Below, in pieces: positions 45,601 through 54,600 of a stretch of DNA of 64,000 nucleotides. Both the position numbers and the translations under genes were made by a program. The stretch lies in the NCBI RefSeq assembly GCF_964355755.1, contig NC_092676.1:26146288-26210287 (forward strand). Reading direction: 5' to 3'. The notes beneath the pieces were generated by a model that saw only the letters and a list, made by a program, of their open reading frames with translations, made no database searches and was not told the DNA's origin. The first letter of the stretch is position 1; each line of letters starts with the position of its first letter. This stretch comes from Antedon mediterranea (Eukaryota > Echinodermata > Crinoidea > Comatulida > Antedonidae).

Positions 45601-48600
45601 AGATAAAGTTTTGCAAGGTCTTCTAAAAGTCAATCCAGATGTTAAATGCCTCAGCAGAAAAGACTGGCAACTTAGCAAACTAAAAATAGACAATTTGATA
45701 GAACCTGTACAGAGGTGCAAGAAAGTTGTTGTAGGGTTTACACCCCAATCATTGACCTGCTGTCCAGAGCTTGTTGCAGCAACAGCTGTTATGGCAAAAA
45801 TTGGTAATAGCATTCTAGGAAAGCTGATTCCTGTAAAAGTGACGGAAGACTCTAAGATACCCCTCTTTTTGAAACCATTATCCCTAGCTAATATCTCGAA
45901 TGGTTGGGATAAAGATTTTTGCAACAAGTTGCAGTCTACTACTACAGTACAGCATGAAGGTTTGTCTATATCAGTGAACTTTGTTTTCTTATTTAAATTT
46001 ATGTTAAACTCATTTTTGGCCTAATTTTACAGAATATTAATAATAATCTTTAAAGTATACACAACTACAAAAAAAATACTTCTTTCCTTTTATTGTGGAA
46101 ACATTTTAATTAATTTATCGGACTCGTCGTATTTATTTTATACATAATACTCGACAGTATATACAGTTTTTGTAATAATTTTTTTGTAACACATATGCAA
46201 AAATTTTATTTAAAATCTCCTGAATGTACACATTTTAAACTGAATCAATTATTTTGTTTCATAGAAACTGTAACAGAATATGTGCGTAAGCAGATATTGA
46301 CTGACAATGGCAAGAAGACTACGTCATCTACAATGAATAAAATCTTGAATGATCTAATTCCTAATGGTTATTATGACTTTTATTATGATGATGATCAAGA
46401 CCACTTTGATGACAAACAATACCTTAATGATGATCAAGACCTTTATGATTTTGATAATCAAGACTACTTTGATGATAATCAAGGCCATTGTGATTTTGAT
46501 AATCAAGACCACTTTGATGATAATCAAGGCCATTGTGATTTTGATAATCAAGGCCACTTTGATGATAATCAAGGCCATTGTGATTTTGATAATCAAGACC
46601 ACTTTGATGATAATCAAGGCCATTGTGATTTTGATAATCAAGACCACTTTGATGATAATCAAGGCCATTGTGATTTTGATAATCAAGACCACTTTGATGA
46701 TAATCAAGGCCATTGTGATTTTGATAATCAAGACCACTTTGATGATAATCAAGGCCATTGTGATTTTGATAATCAAGACCACTTTGATGATAATCAAGGC
46801 CATTGTGATTTTGATAATCAAGACCACTTTGATGATAATCAAGGCCATTGTGATTTTGATAATCAAGACCACTTTGATGATAATCAAGGCCATTGTGATT
46901 TTGATAATCAAGACCACTTTGATGATAATCAAGGCCATTGTGATTTTGATAATCAAGACCACTTTGATGATAATCAAGGCCATTGTGATTTTGATAATCA
47001 AGACCACTTTGATGATAATCAAGACCATTATGATTTTGGTAATCAAGACCACTTTGATGATAATCAAGACCATTATGATTTTGATAATCAAGACCACTTT
47101 GATGATAATCAAGACCATTATGATTTTGGTAATGAAGAATGATGATGATCAAGACCTTTATTTTGACTATGATTGACACCGATTTTTCAGATGATTATTG
47201 GATTTGTTCATTCTTGTTCCTATTGGCTACCATATTCATAGTTATTGAACGTTTTTTTTCCATCGAAAAATGATTAAATTAAAACTTATATTGTTGTTTT
47301 GTAATTTTATTTGATAATGGATGTTAACATTAGGCACAGGAGCCCCGGATAGCGTTACGAAGTCGTTAACTCTGTCAGCCCATGGTCAGCCCAACTAATG
47401 TGTTTTTCCCAAGGACAACTTATCAATAACTAAACTTTGTCACCACCCATAAGTGTGCTGTTCATTTCCTATTGACCAATGAACACCAATGTAACTGGAC
47501 CTGAGTTTCTTGCTATTCGACCTTGGGTGCAAATTATACAATTAATTGATGTTAAGGCCACTGACTACTCTTTTCTGTATAGAAACACTGAATTGACTGA
47601 ATAATAAGAAAACCCTACAATAATTTCTACTACTACTTGATATGGTGTTATACAAGAACTATATTAAAAGAATTGAATGTATGGAGAATGAAAAGTTAAA
47701 CGTTATAACTTATGTAAAACATCACTTAGATGATATCTATCAGATATATCATTTTCTAAAAATTGTTTCATTAGTTAGAATAGATCACAGAAAACCAATA
47801 CCAATACTGATCTGGACTCGGAAATTCAAAATGTAGCAGGCAACGTTTCACCAATGAAAACTTTCAAGACAAACAAAGTATCATAATTATCATGATATCC
47901 ATTTTTATTTAATAACGATAAATGGATATAAATATTTCGTCTTTTTTGTTATTTTGTGATGGAAAATATATTGAGTGAACATTGGCACTGAGCTTAAATG
48001 TTCCCCGTCCCCTTAATGTCCGCTTTATAGGAGTGTCCCCTCAGTAAAGATTTGCTGTTTTTCCCCTTAATAATAAATTATGATGTCCATCTTATCTCAA
48101 TTTTAATGTGCTACACCCGATAATAGAATACACATCTAGCTCGTGTGTACTTAAAGAACCTAGTACATCTTTCGAGACGAGTGGAGGGTTACCCCGGTGT
48201 ACTAGTACATCACAGCCACTGATCACCAACTGGGCCCTCTGGGAGACCAGTCTTTGACTGAAGAGGTTACCCAGTATAAATATATATTTCAATTCAATTC
48301 AATAGAATAACTGTACAGTAGGCTCCCATTTGATGCAATGTGTTAACCAATGTTCTCAATTTGATTGTGCTACCCAAATCCATGCTATCCATTTGAAATA
48401 ATTTGCTATCCATTTGAAAGAATGTGCTACCCGATCATCCGTATAGAATAATGTACAGTACAATTATATCCATTTGATTGTGCTACCTAATGTGCTATCC
48501 ATTTGAAAGAATGTGCTACCCGATAATCCGTATAGAATAATGTACAGTACAGTACTATATCCATTTGATTGTGCTACCCAATGTGCTATCCATTTGAAAG

Positions 48601-51600
48601 AATGTGCTATCCATTTGAAAGAATGTGCTACCCAATAATCCGTATAAAATAATGTACAGTACTATATCCATTTGATTGTGCTACCTAATGTGCTATCCAT
48701 TTGAAAGAATGTGCTACCCGATAATCCTTATAGAATAATGTACAGTACTATATCCATTTGGCTGTGCTACCTAATGTGCTATCCATTTGAAAGAATGTGC
48801 TACCCGATAATCCGTAGGCTATAGAATAATGTACAGTACAATTATATCCATTTGATTGTGCTACCTAATGTGCTATCTATTTGAAATAATGTGCTACCCG
48901 ATAATCCTTATAGAATAATGTACAGTACTATATCCATTTGATTGTGCTACCCAATGTGCTATCCATTTGAAATAATGTGCTATCCATTTGAAATAATGTG
49001 CTATTTGAAAGAATGTGCTACCCGATAATCCGTATAGAATAATGTACAGTACAATTACATCCATTTGATTGTGCTACCTAATGTGCTATCCATTTGAAAT
49101 AATGTGCTATCCATTTGAAATAATGTGCTATCCATTTGAAAGAATGTGCTATCCATTTGAAATAATTTTCTATCCATTTGAAAGAATGTGCTACCCGATA
49201 ATCCGTATAGAATAATGTACAGTAGGCCTACTATATCCATTTGACTGTGCTACCTTATGTGCTATCCATTTGAAATAATGTGCTATCCGATAATCCTTAT
49301 AGAATAATGTACAGTACTATATCTATTTGATTGTGCTACCCAATGTGCTATCCATTTGAAATAATGTGCTATCCATTTTGAAATAATGTGCTATCCATTT
49401 GAAAGAATGTGCTATCCATTTGAAATAGGCCTAATGTGCTATCCATTTGAAAGAATGTGCTACCCGATAATCATAGAATAATGTACAGTACTATATCCAT
49501 TTGATTGTGCTACCTAATGTGCTATCCATTTGAAAGAATGTGCTATCCATTTGAAAGAATGTGCTATCCATTTGAAAGAATGTGCTACCCGATAATCCGT
49601 ATAGAATGCACAGTACAGTTATATCATAGTTATATCCATTTGATTGAACTATCTATTGTGCTATCCGTTTGAACTAATGTGCTGTCTGTTTGAAATAATT
49701 CAGGTTTTTTTTTTTAATATGTTTTGCTATCCATTTTAAACGTGCTAAACAAGTTACATATTTGTTGATATAAATTTGCGGTACACCACGTAGGCCTATA
49801 TTAGTTCTGAAAAGAACTGTTGAGTTGCTTGACGTTTCGATTTAGGCCTACTCCAAAGTCAAAGTCTCCAAAGCTATTCCATCATGTCGTATTCGGGGAA
49901 TCGCCCACAAGTGTTTTCTCAGAGAAGGGTATGTTCTGTATGGGGTTCTGTATGCTATTTGTTAATAATGTACAAAAAATGAAATGAAAAATCATATTAA
50001 TTATCGGTATGTACGGAGGAAGCTCGAACAAGACGAAGCGCGAAACAAATAAAAGCGCAGCGCGAAACATCTGAAATGATATACAATTTCTCAAAACATG
50101 AAAACACAGAATATATTATATTAATATAACTTTTTAATATTTCCAAAGGCTCGGACAAGGAAGAAGGGCCATAAAAAACTGAATTGCTATATGTTAGACC
50201 ACATTTCCATAACTTTTCAAAACTCATCGAACCCTCTGCTAGTAGGCCTAATTAATATAGGAGCGTATCGCCAAATCATTAGAGAAAAAAAAACATGGCA
50301 TGAAGATTTAATTAATCAAACAACGGCCAAAGAATACCAACAATTTTAATTTTGGTTTCGATTCGTAATTACTAATGTGGTGGACTAAGCCTAGTTTGAA
50401 ACTATAGTGACCATTTATTTTAGAAAGAAAGATAGACAAATTTGTTTCCATCTCCATGTTATTGTTAATACCAAGGCACTTTTCAATTAAAAATTCTGGC
50501 CTAGTACAGTCAACTCTCCCAATACCGGACTCTCTGAAAACCAGAAACTCTCCCAATACCAGACTTTTTTTGAGGACCAAAAGGTCCCAAATTTAATTTT
50601 ACCATTAAAAACACATTCCGAATACCAGACTTTCCGGAAAACCAGACTTATTTGGCCGGCCCAAAGGTGTCCGGTATTGGGAGAGTTGACTGTATTCTTG
50701 CAAGGTCGTCACAGCTCCAGTTACAAAGGTCGTCACAGCTCCAGTTACAAATGTGTAGTAGGATAGTCCTTGAAACCGTCCGTAAAACACATTAATCACT
50801 CACATCAGTCATGCCGCTAATGGTTGAAAACCTCACTTTTTGGGGTTTTCAAACGTAACGCTATCCGGGGCTCCTGCGCCTAATGATTAATTAACTATAC
50901 TTGCGGGCAAGATAAAAGAAAAGTGTCAAAACATTATTAATCTCAATCTAATATGTAATTTTTCTGCTGTTGAGATTGTTTGTGGTTTTGTATTACAGTA
51001 TAATGTTTTTTTAGTCTGCATATAATAAGATTGTTAAATTTTATATATCAATGTTTTATGCTTGAAATTTTATATCAATTTTTTTATATTTGTAATCAAC
51101 TCACAATTCTTTTTTAAGCCATAATAATCAATATTGATATTGTACCATGTTATAAACCCAAGTTACCTGCCTTCAATTAATTTTTAAACCCGACAATTTG
51201 ACTTGATACCTTTCTTAACCTTGTAATTACTGTACTCCTGAAATTACATTTCTGATCACTATCATACTATTTTAGTTTTATTGTGTTTTTGCAATAAACC
51301 CTAAATCAGACTTAATCTGCGTCAGATATTATACAAATAATGAATGTTTATGAGTGCAATGGTACAAATAATGGCACGAGGTGAATGATGAAAGGTTATA
51401 TCAACGAGGCAAAGCCGAGTTGATATAACCTTTCATCATTCACCAAGTGCCATTATTTGTACCATTACACGAATACAAAACATTCATTATTTGTTTTATA
51501 TAACATCTAAATAACAAACAAAAATGTTTCAAAAAGTACTATTTAACGATCGTTGAATAGTGCGTACTATTGCACGCCATGTGACCCACATTCGTCCAAT

Positions 51601-54600
51601 CAAATGACAGGAATTTATATAGGTGTTATATAAAATCAATTAACACAGCTTAACTCTATAGATACATAATATTGATTGAGCAAACAAAATTGTTCATATT
51701 ATAATAGGTCAGGTAGATTTAAGATATTTTTAGTCAATCAATCAATCAGATTATAGCGCCGGTATCCATAAAAATAATGGTCAAAGGCGCGACAACAGGA
51801 AATGCTTCTGCGTGTGTGTGGGTTTTCAGTCGTATTTTGAAGGTGTTGACCTTTTCTGATGTCTTTATGTCTATTGGTAGTCAGTATATGAACATTTTTA
51901 AACGCTTTAAATTTTTCATCAACCAAATTAACTCCCAAATAACATTAAAACACACTTCCATGACCCTTTTTTTAAAATATGAACTTTGATTAATATACTG
52001 TATGCATTTACAGTCAATAGAGGTCTATCTTTTGTATACAGTAGTTAGTCAACTGTCTGTATTTCTGTGTACTTTCATTGTAATCTGTAAACTTGGCACA
52101 AAACAAATAAAACAAAAAAAAAGTATAATTTGTTCAAGGGACAAACAATTGTTCATCATTTTTCCTCATACACAATCCATTGAAAGAATTCTAACTAACC
52201 TGATGAGCCAGTTCATGTGAGACAACAGCGCACACACGTTGCTTGTTATATGCCGAGGAAACGCCAGGCAGGTACAGCAGTGTCGTCTCCCTGTATGTGA
52301 TTAACCCCCAGTTTTCCATAGCCCCTGCTGCAAAATCTGGAATCGCAATCATGTCTAAATAAAGACAACCCACAGATTAAACTACACTTAAACAATAACA
52401 GTGTTCTTAATACAGGAAAACACAACAATTGACACTCAAAGACTAATGTTCTGTTACAGTGTTTTCTAAATGTCATTGGTATATAATATTGATAATATAT
52501 TGTTTGGATGGTGAAATCAATATGTTGATATAAAGTTTGCGCGGTACCACAAAATAAATATACATGGTGTACTGCTTTATATCAACAATATTGATATGCT
52601 ATAACTATTTTTCTTGTATTTATGTTCAGATATGGGACACATACCGGTATCTCAAAACCTGACATATTTCCTGCCCGTCATTTGCATAAAGACTTTTAGA
52701 TACTGTGATCAATTTCCCTAAATTCCTCTCAACTATATATATGCAAATTTGATTAATATGATTGATGTACTGTATATATAAAAAGGTTGCAGAAAATATC
52801 AAACATGGCACCAAAGCCATTTGATACAATTAATGCAATGTAATTTCATAAGTCTGATAACTTTGTCTAATACTCAATTTAGCTCATCAGCAGGTTGTAC
52901 GTTGCCGATTACAAATTTTAATACATAATTACATTATCTTATCTGAATTATCGTGTCACATTTGATAAACATATCTATACATTTGATCTAACTTTGATAT
53001 ACTATTGTAAATGTTTCATTAAATATAGATAACTATATACTTCAAAATAACCATACAGTATAATGACAGACGGACACTAATAAGGAGACTCTCCCAGATT
53101 TCTTCTTCTTAATCACATAATATATATCATCTTCATTATAAACCAGCTGGACATTTTACAAATCTTCCCAAACATGATAGGCTTACAAGAAGGGAAAAAA
53201 AATAGAAAAAGCCATCAAGATTTTCCCAAAATGATTAGGCATACAAAAATGAAAACATCAATCAACAGATCTACCTTGTTGTTTTATCATGCTAATTACT
53301 CTCTTATTTACATACAACCAGTCCTATTGGTATATAAGTACTCTAGGCGTTGTTTTCTGTTCTTCTGATGATCAGAACAGTTTCTCGAAACATGTCACAT
53401 TTTAAGGCAGTTTGCCTATTCATTAAATGCCCCGCTATTGTTATTTTTACTCGTAAGTTAGGTGGAATCATTCATAATTTATCTACCTAGACAGTTGGCA
53501 TAAGTTTTTGTTAACAACCATAATACTACTGTATATTGGTATATTTGAAAAGGGAGTTGATTTTTGTTTGAATTGTACCTTGATAAGAATCTCAGGGGGT
53601 CCTAATCATATATACTTTTATTTGGTAAGTATTTGCAAATATTTTAGTAGCTAACAGATTACTGTAGGCTTATTCTGGTTTGGTCAAAGGTTGGTTTTGA
53701 AGAGTTATAAGAGCTGTCAGCTAGTTATTAGAAATGGCTTTTGTCTGATTAAGCTTTGAAAAATTTATCTATGTACACTCTACTCCCTTTCCCATCCATA
53801 TGTTGTCCATCCACTATGTACATGATAGAAAAAATTAATGAGGTATTTGAACGTGAATTGATTGAATGGGGCTTTTGATTGACAATGACCTAGGAACTAG
53901 AAGGGGAGCAGCTGATGTGTCTATTCACCGGTTAGCCTCTCCTCATTGACACTTTCTGTTTTTGTTCTTGTTTGTCTGCCTTGTTAAACTCAATAAATAT
54001 AATAAATAGTTCAATAAAAGTTTTGGTGGATTATAGGTCTAGGTGACAACCAACAACCCAATATGTGTACATTGGCAATGCAGAGGCCAGGTTTAGGAAC
54101 ACTAAGTGGCCCCGTAACGCTGAAGGCCTCAGGCGTTTAGCCTTTTTAAACATATTTGAATGCCTGTTTTTTCCTCTGGACTCTGCTACGGGGCCCCCAT
54201 AAGCTCCGGGGCCCCTGGGTTTAGCCAGTGAGCCCTCATAGCTGTTACACCAATGTATCGGTAGGTTGTAGGTCATGAAAATGAATACTAACCCATCTTT
54301 GGAAGTGGAAACTTTGTGCCAAAGTAGTCGTCATAAAAATCGAGGATATCAGCTCCTTTCTCCAACGCATAGTTCACTGAATCAATTGCATCTGGTCTAG
54401 CCCACACTCGTATCTTTGAGAAAAAAAAACATAAAAATCAAGTAATTTCCCCATCTATAACAGGTCAAAACAAAGTGTATCCACCTGTACAGTTGGTAAG
54501 AGGTCATCTGACAAAACAAGTGGCTAAAATAACAGAGATTGTTCCTTTTTCTCACGAAAACCAGCTACATCACTGTAAAAGGGTTTATTTAACACTTCTT

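Larger units (their letters stand above)
47328..50886. mobile_element. 3.6-kb TTAA-flanked element with 30-bp terminal inverted repeats
   Basis: The left end, CATTAGGCACAGGAGCC on to AGCGTTACG, matches the right end in reverse complement with one or two differences. TTAA stands immediately outside both ends (47324-47327, 50887-50890), as for piggyBac-type insertion. It has no transposase; the interior is mostly tandem repeats plus a nested MITE, so it is a non-autonomous passenger. Confidence 0.75.
42128..52199 (-). other. Aminopeptidase intron 5 (10 kb) hosting a nested gene and transposons
   Basis: Separates HELAHQ from WFGN. It contains, on the plus strand, the TIR-TIR repeat gene (43755-47142), then a 3.6-kb TTAA-flanked element (47328-50886) and a palindromic element (51331-51640). 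At 42360-43330 there are only AT-rich sequence and low-complexity fragments. Confidence 0.85.

Noticed and set aside
46447-47121. Regular direct repeats resembling a CRISPR array
   Set aside because: There are no unique spacers; units are contiguous, coding and in an intron-containing animal gene.
46354-47179. Long open frames on both strands over the 45-bp array (250-270 codons)
   Set aside because: They arise because a repeat of length divisible by three stays open in several frames. Only the frame joined in phase to TIR2 has non-repetitive flanking protein and matched splice sites.
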